From Hydrogenovibrio sp. UBA654 (lineage in GTDB: Bacteria; Pseudomonadota; Gammaproteobacteria; Thiomicrospirales; Thiomicrospiraceae), in NCBI GenBank assembly GCA_002299585.1, contig DBOE01000004.1:1-35876 (forward strand): a stretch of 35,876 nucleotides of DNA, written 5' to 3'. Of this stretch, positions 1 to 7,897 are shown in pieces. Every line of letters begins with the position of its first letter. Position 1 is the stretch's first letter. Under the pieces are notes generated by a model that saw only the letters and a list, made by a program, of their open reading frames with translations, was not told the origin of the DNA and did not search any database. Both the position numbers and the translations under genes were made by a program.

Positions 1-182
1 CATTATGTGTTCCTCTAAATGGCGTAAATATTATGAGGTACGGGGGTAATTACGGGAAATTTTTTAAAAAAGAAAATTCCTCGCTTTAGCCGTACTTTTA
101 AAGCGCCCGCAAGCTGAAAAAATCAAATCGGCGTTAGTGTTTAAAACATTCTTATCTATTTTATAAAAAGTTGCAAGTTTTT

Positions 183-803
183 TTACTCCTTTTCTAAATC
201 TATTAGAAATTGTTTTTTTTCTAAGCCGCCGCCATATCCAGCAAGAGAACCATCAGATGCTATAACTCTATGGCAGGGGATGATTAAGCCAATTTTATTA
301 CAACCATTAGCATTAGCCACCGCACGAACAGCACTAGCTCTGCCCATTGTTTCTGCCTCTTGTTTATAGCTCCAGGTTTTACCATAGGGGATAGTTAATA
401 GGGTTTGCCAGACTTGTTTTTGAAAGTCTGTGCCAACCATATCTAAATCAATATCAAAATAATTACGCTTGCCTGATAAATACTCTGCTACTTGTTTTTG
501 GGCCATATCTAGGTATTTGTTTTGACCAGGAAGAATAACTCCATTCAGGCGTTTACATAAATCTCTAAATTCTGTCTCTAGCATTCGCCTATCAGTAAAA
601 TCTAGCAAACATAAACCTTTATCCGTCGCACAGGCATACATAGGACCAATTTTGGTGCTAAAACGAATAATATTAATAACTATTTTATTGGTATTTTTAC
701 TACTGGTACCGAAAATATTTTTCCAGCCTTGATTAAACCCACTTAGGCTATCGTAGCCCAAGCCAAAAGCGGTGTTAGTAATAAAATTACCACCTTTAAT
801 TTG
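183..803 (-). pseudogene. 5'-truncated Ada-like methylated-DNA-cysteine methyltransferase
   Basis: The C-terminal part is a complete O6-alkylguanine-DNA alkyltransferase domain, a suicide repair enzyme that moves alkyl groups from DNA to its own cysteine. The active-site motif IPCHRVIASDGSLAGY is present. The domain is preceded by GYDSLSGFNQGWKNIFG, which resembles the end of the AraC-type helix-turn-helix of Ada-like regulator/repair fusions. The reading frame stays open upstream of the TTG at 761 and gives FITNTAFGLGYDSLSG, the recognition-helix region of such fusions. The gene was therefore longer and lost its 5' end at about 800, where the AT-rich island starts. The catalytic domain could still be made from the TTG, but the N-terminal sensor and most of the HTH are gone. 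The domain call is firm; the Ada-type ancestry is inference from these motifs. Confidence 0.75.
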
Positions 804-804
804 A

Positions 805-1215
805 TTGTTAAAACAACTTCAAAAAGAATATAGTAAAAAAATCTCAAAAATAAAATCTGATTTAATTTTACTTAAATCTACTATCTGTCTTTTTGATGAA
901 GATTGTGAAGAAACTATTATAAAAATAAGTAAAAGAACATCTAGTAGAGGTATTAAAAAGCGAAATAGCTACTTTGAGAAAGGTGAAGTAAGAAAACTTA
1001 TTTTAACAACTCTTAGAACCTCTAATGAGCCTTTAAAAACGAGTGAAGTGTCCTTGTCGTGTCAAAGTGTAAAAAATATAGTTTCTGATGATGTTGCCAC
1101 AAATAAAACTATCCAGAAGATAGTCGTTTTAACTTTACGAGAACTTGAAAAGAAAAACTTAGTTAAAGCAGTTGGGAAAGATGGTTTAGCTATTCTCTGG
1201 AAGATAAGAGACTAA
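805..1215 (+). CDS. Hypothetical coiled-coil / winged-helix-like protein
   Basis: The 136-aa frame begins at a TTG directly after an in-frame TGA. The N-terminal half is Lys-rich and probably helical or coiled-coil. The C-terminal 80 residues look like a winged helix, with RKLILTTLRTSNEPLKTSEV followed by VVLTLRELEKKNLVKAVGKD. I infer DNA binding from that pattern only. The gene may have lost its N-terminus, because it starts exactly where the neighbouring Ada-like gene is cut and no Shine-Dalgarno sequence precedes the TTG. It converges on the IS1595-like transposase, and the two stop codons overlap by four bases, so it may be a passenger of that element. It could also be a degraded fragment that is not expressed. 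Confidence 0.4.
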   Translation: MLKQLQKEYSKKISKIKSDLILLKSTICLFDEDCEETIIKISKRTSSRGIKKRNSYFEKGEVRKLILTTLRTSNEPLKTSEVSLSCQSVKNIVSDDVATNKTIQKIVVLTLRELEKKNLVKAVGKDGLAILWKIRD

Positions 1216-1826
1216 GCCACTAATCTCTCTGCAACTCTTTTGTTACCCTGCCAATATCCCGTCCACTCACTATGAGTTGGTGTATTCATACATTTTTCTG
1301 CAATATCAAGCATTAAAGTTTTGTTTGATAGTCTTCTATTATCTTCACGATAGCTTATCTCATTTGCATAGTTTGAAAGATAAAGAGGAGAGATGTGATG
1401 ACATTGACCGTATTCTAATCTTCTAAATCTTGAAAAGTAACTCTCTGCTTGATTTGAACACTCTCCATCTTCTCCTACATAAGCTTTAGAGTGGTCGCCA
1501 ACTTTTACATCAAACCAAGCATCTAAATCATCATAAGCACTTGCCCCATCGACATGGATAGTTGTGTTTTTTACTATATGGCTTGTAGCTATTTTATTAA
1601 TTGCAAAAGTATTCTCACTTTTTGTGATGAAAGTTTTTGTAGCAACAGCACCACTAAAATTAGTATCATCTTCTGCTCTTTGTCTAGCTACAATAATACT
1701 CCTCTTATTTGGATTTGCATTTGAAGCTAGTCGTAAATCTACTCTATCTTCGCTCTCACCCATTCTTGCAACTCCTAATTCTGAAATTGTTCTTGATTCT
1801 GCACTTAGTAGGAAATGTTGTGACAT
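1212..1826 (-). pseudogene. IS1595-family (ISXO2-like) transposase with internal deletion
   Basis: The N-terminus MSQHFLLSAESRTIS matches the usual start of ISXO2-like transposases. At about residue 26 the sequence jumps into DRVDLRLASNANPNKRSIIV, which lies well inside the DDE domain of the family. The rest is well preserved: IHVDGASAYDDL with the second catalytic Asp, NQAESYFSRFRR, and the C-terminal HHISPLYLSNYANEI. The 204 aa compare with about 310-340 in full-length members. The missing part would include the zinc ribbon and the first catalytic Asp, so I infer the protein is inactive. The join is in frame, so a shortened protein could still be made. Family assignment rests on remembered motifs. 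I could not identify convincing terminal inverted repeats. Confidence 0.75.
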
Positions 1827-1980
1827 ACTGAAAACCTTTATCTTAAATATAGTAATATTATACTATATCTAGTATTTTAAGTCAATGAGTATTAGTATAA
1901 ATATCATAATAATAGTATTTAAAATTGACATTTAGTATTATAAAAGCTATACTTGGTACAGGTTTATTTTGAGGTACAAC

Positions 1981-2208
1981 ATGATTGAAATTGATTTTAA
2001 AAAAGAAGCAAGTAAAATTATAAAAATTGAGCTTACAAAGCAAGATTTAGATTATGAACAACTTGCACAAAAGATGAGAGATATGGGTGTAGATGATACC
2101 AAAGCAAATATTGCAAACAAGCTTCATCGTGGAACTTTTAGCTTTGCTTATGCACTTCAAATATTTAAAGCTTTAGGGCTTAAAAAACTTAGTTTAGAGG
2201 ATTTGTAA
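1981..2208 (+). CDS. Small DUF6471-like protein of a restriction-modification operon
   Basis: I chose the ATG at 1981, giving 75 aa, because GAGG lies six bases upstream; a TTG at 1969 would be a weaker start. The protein is lysine-rich and compatible with a small Xre-like helix-turn-helix fold: DYEQLAQKMRDMGVDDTKAN followed by IANKLHRGTFSFAYALQI. Similar small proteins (DUF6471) are found beside methylase genes and may act as controllers, but that role is inference. Its TAA directly abuts the ATG of the EcoRI-family methylase, so the two are almost certainly co-transcribed and probably translationally coupled. It is the only gene of the first three in this operon that looks intact. Confidence 0.6.
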   Translation: MIEIDFKKEASKIIKIELTKQDLDYEQLAQKMRDMGVDDTKANIANKLHRGTFSFAYALQIFKALGLKKLSLEDL

Positions 2209-3231
2209 ATGTCACTTAGTAAAAATTTAAGAAAAGCTAAAAAAAATAAAAATGATGAATTTTATACACAACTTACGGATATTGAAAAAGAACTAGGTCA
2301 CTACAAGGAACACTTAAGAGATAAGATTATTTTTTGTAATTGTGACGACCCTAGAGAAAGTAATTTTTTTAAATATTTTGCTCTAAATTTTAAACATCTT
2401 GGGATAAAAAAACTTATCACTACTCACTACAATGGGGGGGGGGGAAATCCTACAAGCTGGAAATAACTAAAGATATAAACAATGATGGGAAAATTGATTT
2501 AAATGATGCTGTCAAAACACCACTTAAAGGTGATGGAGATTTTAGAAGTGATGAATGTATGGAAATATTAGAAGAAGTGGATATAGTGGTTACAAATCCC
2601 CCATTTAGTTTATTTAGAGAATATATTTCTCAACTTGATGAATACAAAAAGAAGTTTGTAATAATTGGAAATATCAATACTATTTCATATAATGAAAGCT
2701 TTAAATTAATAAAAGAAAATAAATTATGGCTAGGATACAACAGCGTAAGGCACTTCACAAGACCTGACGGTTCATCTTATGAAACAGCAAGAACATTTTG
2801 GTATACAAATTTAGACATTAAAAAAAGACACGAAGATATAATATTATACAAAAAATTTAATGAAGAAGAATATCTAAAAATATGATAATTATGATGCAAT
2901 TAATGTAGATAAAGCTAAAGAAATACCAATGGATTATGATGGATATATGGGTGTTCCTATAACATTCCTTGATAAGTATAACCCTGAACAATTTGAAATA
3001 ATAGCACTTGGAAATAGTCGTGATAACTTCACTCCAAACAAAGATTATAAAAATACATATAAAATTATGAAAAATGGTGAAAAAAAGAATGGAAATGCTA
3101 TAAATTGTGTTTTAGCTATCGAAACAGACAAAAAACCTACTGATAGAATCCATGATATAAGCGACAATAGTAAATTCCTAATAGCACCTTATGCTAGAAT
3201 AATTATTAAAAATAAAAGGTTGCAAAAATGA
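2209..3231 (+). pseudogene. EcoRI-family adenine-specific DNA methyltransferase, two frameshifts
   Basis: Three consecutive frame segments together spell one M.EcoRI-family enzyme. This family methylates the N6 of adenine using S-adenosylmethionine. Segment one has KNKNDEFYTQLTDIEKEL and FCNCDDPRESNFFKYF. Segment two has GDGDFRSDECMEIL, the catalytic TNPPFSLFREY, and KENKLWLGY. Segment three has DGYMGVPITFLDKYNPEQFE. Total length, about 340 codons, fits M.EcoRI (326 aa). Frame one is lost in a run of eleven Gs at 2434-2444; twelve or nine Gs would restore it. Frame two ends at a TGA near 2885 after a run of five As, where one fewer A restores the frame. Two separate breaks suggest decay, although the G tract alone resembles a phase-variable switch. 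Sequencing error cannot be excluded. The 3' end overlaps the DUF262 gene by four bases (ATGA). Confidence 0.8.
2434..2444 (+). repeat. G11 homopolymer in methylase gene
   Basis: Eleven consecutive Gs begin on a codon boundary after HYN. In the present length the frame runs into a TAA at 2464-2466. With twelve or nine Gs the downstream reading becomes KSYKLEITKDINND and joins the rest of the methylase. Poly-G tracts of this size in methylase genes are well-known phase-variable switches in Campylobacter and Helicobacter. Confidence 0.8.
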
Positions 3232-4320
3232 ATATAGACTTAAAAGAAATACCTATCAGAGATTTAGTAAAGAACTATACAAATGATGATGAAAACGGTG
3301 TAGTTGGTTATAATGGTAAGCTAAATATAAGACCAAAATACCAAAGAGAATTTGTATATCAAGATAAGCAACGAGACGAAGTTATAAAAACTATTCAGAA
3401 AGGTTTTCCGTTAAATGTGATGTATTGGGTCGTAAGTGGCGATGGAACTTATGAAGTCCTAGATGGGCAACAAAGAACGATTAGTATATGTGAGTATGTA
3501 GATAATAAATTTTCCATCAATGAGAGAATGTTTCATAATTTAGAAAACGATGAGCAAGAATTAATTTTAAATTATAAAGTCATGGTATATTTTTGTGAGG
3601 GAACAGATAGTGAAAAATTATCTTGGTTTGAAACTATAAATATTGCAGGAGTAGAACTCACAAAACAAGAACTAAAAAATGCTGTTTATACAGGTACTTG
3701 GCTAAAGTGATGCAAAAAAGTATTTTAGCAAGTCTGGCTGTCCCGCTCACAACATTGGAAACAAGTATCTTAAAGGCAAATCAATAAGACAAGAATATTT
3801 AGAAACGGTTATCAAATGGATAAGTCGAGATGAAATCAGAAAATATATGTCCAATAATCAACATGAGCCTGTTGCAATAAAACTTTGGAATTATTTTACT
3901 GCTGTAATTAATTGGGTTCAAGCTATCTTTCCTAATTATAGAAAAGAGATGAAAGGGGTAGAATGGGGGTTTTTATATAATGATTTTTCAAGTAAGAGCT
4001 TAGACCCACAAAAGCTAGAGGAAGAAATAGTACAGCTAATGAGAGATGAAGATGCTACAAATAAGAAAGGCATCTATCAATATGTTTTAACTAGAAATGA
4101 AAAATACTTAAGTATTAGAAAATTTACTGACAATCAAATCAGAGAAGCTTATGAGCGACAAAAAGGTTTTTGTCCTAAATGTAAAGCACCAAATAATGAA
4201 TATGAATTAAAAGAGATGGAAGCAGACCATATTAAGCCTTGGAGTAAAAACGGTAAAACTAATGCTGCTAATTGTCAGATGCTATGTCGAGACCACAACA
4301 GAAGAAAATCAGATATATAA
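3228..4320 (+). pseudogene. DUF262-HNH endonuclease (GmrSD/ParB-like NTPase plus HNH), one frameshift
   Basis: The N-terminal half is a DUF262 domain, with RPKYQREFVY and the signature DGQQRTISI at about residues 78-86. The C-terminal half carries an HNH nuclease: CPKCKAPN, EADHIKPWS, and CQMLCRDHNRRKSD with two Cys-x2-Cys/His pairs for zinc. The same fusion occurs in GmrSD-type and related restriction nucleases. The frame breaks at AAA 3704-3706. Removing one A turns WLK-stop into WLSDAKKYFSKSGCPAHNIG and continues through KWISRDEIRKYMSNN into the HNH half. The restored length is about 363 aa. The gene overlaps the methylase before it (ATGA) and the small ORF after it (TAATG), so all were one operon. 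A nuclease beside an EcoRI-like methylase implies restriction; loss of the nuclease may have made loss of the methylase tolerable. Confidence 0.78.
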
Positions 4321-4562
4321 TGACCGATAAAAACCAACTTAAACTAACTTACAATCAAACAGATAGTAAAATATGCTTAGAAACTTACGATGAGGGCTTC
4401 TTTAACCAAAGTATAGATATCACTGATGAAGTGGTAGAACTCGTGATAGAGAAGCTATTTAACGATATGAACTGCCCTGTAAATGGTGGAACGATTGAAC
4501 TTACTAGAAAGCAAGGAAAAAGAGATAATATCGTTAAGGTTTTGGGAGAAATTAGGAAATAG
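4320..4562 (+). CDS. Hypothetical protein, last gene of the restriction-like operon
   Basis: The chosen ATG at 4320 overlaps the last base of the upstream TAA (TAATG), typical of translational coupling, and gives 80 aa starting MTDKNQLKLTYNQTDSK. An in-frame upstream ATG at 4272 would lie within the HNH coding region and is less likely. I recognise no domain. The protein is charged, has no membrane segment or signal peptide, and contains a predicted helix around VVELVIEKLFNDMNC. Its position makes it a candidate accessory or immunity-like part of the methylase/DUF262-HNH cassette, but nothing in the sequence proves that. Confidence 0.5.
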   Translation: MTDKNQLKLTYNQTDSKICLETYDEGFFNQSIDITDEVVELVIEKLFNDMNCPVNGGTIELTRKQGKRDNIVKVLGEIRK

Positions 4563-4616
4563 TTTTTCTTTAAAATTGAGTTGGGTTAGTTTGCTACATA
4601 AGAGCGAATTATTCAA

Positions 4617-4644
4617 TTATTTTACTCTGACCCCAATTATTCCG
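4617..4644. repeat. Possible relic of a dispersed repeat at the island's right edge
   Basis: The stretch contains TTTTACTCTGACCCCAATTA. The string resembles GGGGTCAGAGTAAAAT-type sequences that I associate with REP-associated tyrosine (Y1) transposase elements in many gammaproteobacteria. No transposase is present and I saw no second copy in the window, so this is only a suggestive boundary mark. Confidence 0.25.
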
Positions 4645-4672
4645 GGTGACCTATTGCAATTGGGCTCGGCAA

Positions 4673-5755
4673 CTAACGATATTCTGTTAAGGTTGTTGTT
4701 AGTAGTTCTGGCGAATAGTCACCAGTTACAAATGCCTCACCAATTTTTTTTAACAACACCAACCTTATTACTCCTGCTTGTACTTTTTTATCTCCTGCCA
4801 TTAAATCTAGATATTTTTCACTAGGCATTTCTACTGCATTGGGAGGTAAAACAGGCAAGTTAGCTTGTTGAAAAATTGCCACTATCCGCTCAAAATCTTG
4901 CTCAGAAATATTGCCTAGTAATTTCGACAGGTAAACTGCTTGCATAGTACCAGCACTTACTCCTTCACCATGCAACCATTTACCATAGCCCATACCAGAT
5001 TCAATAGCATGCCCAAAAGTATGCCCTAAATTGAACAAGGCTCGCATATCATTTTCTTTTTCATCTTTGGCAACTATATCAGCTTTATTTTGACAAGAGC
5101 GTTCAATAGCTTCAATCAACACGCTGGGGGTTTTTTGTAACAAATAGGGGATATTGTCTTCTAACCATTCAAAGAATTCTAAATCACCAATCAAGCCATA
5201 TTTAATGACCTCTGCTAAGCCAGCAGATAGTTGCCTATCTTCAAGAGTTGAGAGTACATTAGTGTCAATAATTACACAAATTGGCTGATGAAATGCTCCA
5301 ATCATATTCTTACCAAACGCATGATTAACTCCTGTTTTACCGCCAACTGAGGAATCAACTTGTGCCAATAAAGTTGTTGGTATCTGAATGAAACTAACCC
5401 CTCGCTGGTAAGAGGCGGCTGCAAAACCTGTCATGTCACCAATCACCCCCCCCCCTAAGGCGACAAAGGTACAACTGCGATCAAATTTATTGGCAATAGC
5501 AACATCAAATATTTTATTTAAAACTTCTAGGTTTTTGTATTCTTCTCCATCAGGTAAAATGACATATTTAACGGTATAATCTACAAATAGTTTTTCTATC
5601 TGTGCAAGATACAACGGTGCTACAGTGGTGTTGGATACAATTAATATTTGTGTGCCTGTAATATAAGGCTTTAAAAGTTCAATATTTTGCAACAAATCTT
5701 GTCCAATAAAAATTGGATAGCTCCTCTCGCCTAGTTCAACTGTTAATTTTTTCAT
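4673..5755 (-). CDS. aroB: 3-dehydroquinate synthase
   Basis: AroB converts DAHP to 3-dehydroquinate, the second step of the shikimate pathway, in the cytoplasm with NAD and a divalent metal. The 360 aa are the usual length. Visible motifs are the nucleotide-binding GGGVIGDMTGFAAASYQRG (residues about 101-119), GGKTGVNH, KNMIGAFHQP, the metal-ligand region AGLAEVIKYGLIGD, and HTFGHAIE with LHGEGVSAG near the C-terminus. The gene follows aroK and overlaps it by 20 bases, so the two form one operon. The three glycines at 101-103 are all encoded by GGG, which with the following G makes a ten-base G tract in the coding strand (C10 at 5446-5455). Any one-base slip there would abolish the enzyme. 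Confidence 0.97.
   Translation of the reverse strand: MKKLTVELGERSYPIFIGQDLLQNIELLKPYITGTQILIVSNTTVAPLYLAQIEKLFVDYTVKYVILPDGEEYKNLEVLNKIFDVAIANKFDRSCTFVALGGGVIGDMTGFAAASYQRGVSFIQIPTTLLAQVDSSVGGKTGVNHAFGKNMIGAFHQPICVIIDTNVLSTLEDRQLSAGLAEVIKYGLIGDLEFFEWLEDNIPYLLQKTPSVLIEAIERSCQNKADIVAKDEKENDMRALFNLGHTFGHAIESGMGYGKWLHGEGVSAGTMQAVYLSKLLGNISEQDFERIVAIFQQANLPVLPPNAVEMPSEKYLDLMAGDKKVQAGVIRLVLLKKIGEAFVTGDYSPELLTTTLTEYR
5446..5455. repeat. C10 homopolymer inside aroB
   Basis: Ten Cs on the plus strand read as GGG GGG GGG G in aroB and code for the conserved NAD-site glycines. The frame is intact at this length. Confidence 0.9.
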
Positions 5756-6287
5756 TGTTCTCTCTTAACTGGTCTGGGTGGTCTAATTTATCAATTATTT
5801 TTTTTACGACTTTATAAATAGATGAATGAGCGGTTTCTATCACTAAGTTTGCAACATCTAAATAAAGGCTTTCCCTTTGCTTTAATATTTCCGTTAAGAC
5901 TTCTTTACGGTTATTATTTTGTAATAGAGGGCGGTTTTTATCATGTTTAGTGCGTTGTACCAGTGTATCAACCGAAGACTTTAAATAGACCGTTAAACCT
6001 CTAGAGCGTAAGTTTTTACGGTTATCTTCATCTAAAATTGCCCCCCCCCCTGTGGCAAGTACAGTTTCTGGTAGCTGGCTGAATTCGTCTATAACTGCTT
6101 TTTCTCGGCGACGAAAGCCCTCTTCTCCTTCAATGTCAAAAATCATCGGGATATCAACCCCTGTCTTATTTTCAATGACATGATCACTATCTACAAATTC
6201 ATAAGATAGTTTTTCAGCCAGTAATCTACCAACAGTTGATTTTCCTGAACCCATTGGGCCAACTAAAAATATACTTTTTTTATGCAT
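5736..6287 (-). CDS. aroK: Shikimate kinase
   Basis: AroK phosphorylates shikimate with ATP in aromatic amino acid synthesis. From the ATG at 6287 the protein has 183 aa and begins MHKKSIFLVGPMGSGKSTVG, with the P-loop at residues about 10-17. An upstream in-frame ATG at 6326 would add 13 residues not typical of the family, so I prefer 6287, although neither start has a strong Shine-Dalgarno sequence. Other motifs are FVDSDHVIE, EGEEGFRRRE with the shikimate-binding Arg, LATGGGAILDE, and KHDKNRPLL in the lid. The GGG motif is encoded within ten consecutive Gs (C10 at 6041-6050), as in aroB downstream. The stop lies inside aroB, indicating co-transcription and coupling. Confidence 0.95.
   Translation of the reverse strand: MHKKSIFLVGPMGSGKSTVGRLLAEKLSYEFVDSDHVIENKTGVDIPMIFDIEGEEGFRRREKAVIDEFSQLPETVLATGGGAILDEDNRKNLRSRGLTVYLKSSVDTLVQRTKHDKNRPLLQNNNRKEVLTEILKQRESLYLDVANLVIETAHSSIYKVVKKIIDKLDHPDQLRENNEKINS
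6041..6050. repeat. C10 homopolymer inside aroK
   Basis: Ten Cs on the plus strand encode the conserved ATGGGA motif of shikimate kinase with GGG codons (near residue 80 of the chosen frame). The frame is intact at this length. Confidence 0.9.
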
Positions 6288-6341
6288 GCTAAGTATTGTA
6301 TGCCAACCCAAAGTAAAAATGTCCAATTTTCTGCAAAGTTA

Positions 6342-6371
6342 GCGTTGCCAGAATCTTAAGGAGGCACTTAA
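6342..6371. repeat. Possible relic of the TTAAGGAG repeat
   Basis: The region upstream of aroK (6288-6564) holds no convincing gene. It contains GCGTTGCCAGAA followed by TTAAGGAGGC. The same 12-mer and the same TTAAGGAG end occur in the 118-bp inverted-repeat element at 25603-25720. The two copies differ in spacing, so this could be a deleted relic or chance similarity. Confidence 0.35.
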
Positions 6372-6564
6372 CAATCGATTAAAGTGTACAATAAAAACCG
6401 CAATAAACGAAAAAAAAGCACTTCTCTGGTGATTTTTATGGCTTTACTAGAGTTGTTGCTAAAAGCAAGTTGACTCGCACAAAATTGTTCTCTTACCTCG
6501 TTTTGCTCTTGTACTATTGCTTATCCATCACTTACATATTTATAATTAGAAGGATGTTCAAATA

Positions 6565-7803
6565 ATGGAATCAAGTATATTTTTTAATTCACTCTTAGTT
6601 GTCATCTTTGGCATAATGTTTTTTATTCTAATGCTTCCTCAACTGCGTAAAAATGAACAGTGGCAAGCGATGCTAACACCTCTTTCCTCTATAATCGGCA
6701 GTGGCTTTTTAGTAATGGCTCCCTTACTAGCTAGTATTATTGGTAACCTATCTCCCTGGGTTGTTTTGGGGATTGTCATCTTAGCTTATGGAATGGGTCA
6801 TGTCATACGATTTAATATTTTACATGTTGAACCAAGAATCATTAACGGAACTCTTTCTAAGAAAACGAAAGAAATAGAATATCTTGGTAATATAGTTTTA
6901 GTACTAGCTTACATGGTTGCTGTGGCATTTTACTTGTCGTTACTTTCTTCATTTCTATTTAGCTATCTTGGAATTACTAACATTGTTTATGAGCGCTGGT
7001 TAACAACATTGATAATTATTTTTATCGCAGTGGTTGGCTACCTAAAAGGTTTAGGTGGTCTTGAGAAACTAGAATCTATATCAATGACTGTACAATTATC
7101 AATAGTTGTTGCACTACTTGTTGGTTTAGGTGTGTTTGGAATGAACTTTTTAATGTCTGAGGAGGTACTTGAATTTTCTTATCAGCAACGCCCCACATTT
7201 ACCCAAGTTCAGATGTTAGCTGGTGCATTACTGGTTGTGCAAGGTTTTGAAACTTCGCGGTTTATAGGAGAAAAATATTCTCCACAAGTCCGCGTGTCCA
7301 GTATGCGAAATGCACAAATTTTATCAGGCATTATATATGTAGTATCTGTTATTTTATTTATGCCCATCGTGCAAAACATGGATTTAATGCAGGTTGACTT
7401 AGCAAAAATAGTCGAAGCTACAGGTTCGGTAGCAATCATATTACCTCTTATGCTAATAATTGCCGCCTTAATGAGCCAGTTTAGTGCATCTGTTGCTGAT
7501 ACAGGAGGTGCTGGAGGCTTACTAAATGAAAATAGCAATTATCGTTTATCTTGTAGAGTTTGTTATGTTGGGGTATCAATAAGTGCTATTTTACTAGTTT
7601 GGACAGTTGATTTAATTGAAATTATTACTCTTGCTTCTCGTGCTTTTGCATTTTATTATCTACTGCAAACTTTATTAGCTCTTTTCTACTGCTATAAGGA
7701 TTGCCCTGTAAATTCTCGTATGACTTTTGTGAACAGGGGTTTATATATGGTAATAGCTTTAATTTTAATGTATGTCATTCTATTTGCAATTCCAGCTAAA
7801 TAG
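6565..7803 (+). CDS. APC-superfamily-like integral membrane protein
   Basis: The 412-aa protein is almost entirely hydrophobic, with about 10-12 predicted membrane segments and no signal peptide. Near the N-terminus SSIIGSGFLVMAPLLA resembles the unwound first helix (IGSG) of amino acid/polyamine transporters, and VQGFETSRFIGEK in the middle also fits that superfamily. I therefore read it as a secondary transporter of unknown substrate. A Shine-Dalgarno-like AGAAGG lies about 11 bases before the ATG. It is divergent from aroK and stands alone before gmk, so the neighbours give no hint of substrate. Members of the superfamily differ widely, and the family call is tentative. Confidence 0.55.
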   Translation: MESSIFFNSLLVVIFGIMFFILMLPQLRKNEQWQAMLTPLSSIIGSGFLVMAPLLASIIGNLSPWVVLGIVILAYGMGHVIRFNILHVEPRIINGTLSKKTKEIEYLGNIVLVLAYMVAVAFYLSLLSSFLFSYLGITNIVYERWLTTLIIIFIAVVGYLKGLGGLEKLESISMTVQLSIVVALLVGLGVFGMNFLMSEEVLEFSYQQRPTFTQVQMLAGALLVVQGFETSRFIGEKYSPQVRVSSMRNAQILSGIIYVVSVILFMPIVQNMDLMQVDLAKIVEATGSVAIILPLMLIIAALMSQFSASVADTGGAGGLLNENSNYRLSCRVCYVGVSISAILLVWTVDLIEIITLASRAFAFYYLLQTLLALFYCYKDCPVNSRMTFVNRGLYMVIALILMYVILFAIPAK

Positions 7804-7897
7804 AGCAAACTAAAGTATTTATTGTTAGCCCTAAGCATTGTATCTCAAAATGCTTTTAACTCTGCTAAAATACCTATTCAAAAGGAGCATCGTTATC

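Larger units (their letters stand above)
800..4672. other. AT-rich, apparently transferred island
   Basis: From about 800 to about 4560 the sequence becomes markedly richer in A and T, with AAA, GAA, ATA and TTT codons dominating, and gene content changes from housekeeping to transposase and restriction-modification-like genes. The left edge coincides with the truncation of the Ada-like gene; the right edge falls between the small ORF ending at 4562 and the aroB stop at 4673. The codon style and gene set recall Campylobacterota, but this is an impression from composition. I see no tRNA, clear direct repeats or integrase at the edges, so exact boundaries are uncertain. Confidence 0.55.

Noticed and set aside
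1564..1872. Plus-strand ORF opposite the transposase
   Set aside because: It is the antisense shadow of the transposase coding sequence; its hydrophobic look follows from that.
785..1880. Terminal inverted repeats of the IS1595-like element
   Set aside because: Only a weak, gapped similarity (ATTG-TTAAAA versus ATTGACTTAAAA) could be found at the two sides; not better than chance here.
4483..4824. Plus-strand ORF over the aroB 3' end
   Set aside because: It overlaps both the small island gene and aroB out of frame, is leucine-rich by chance, and matches no family.
7838..7897. N-terminal extension of guanylate kinase
   Set aside because: The extra 20 residues are atypical of Gmk and the good Shine-Dalgarno AAAGGAG lies before the ATG at 7898.
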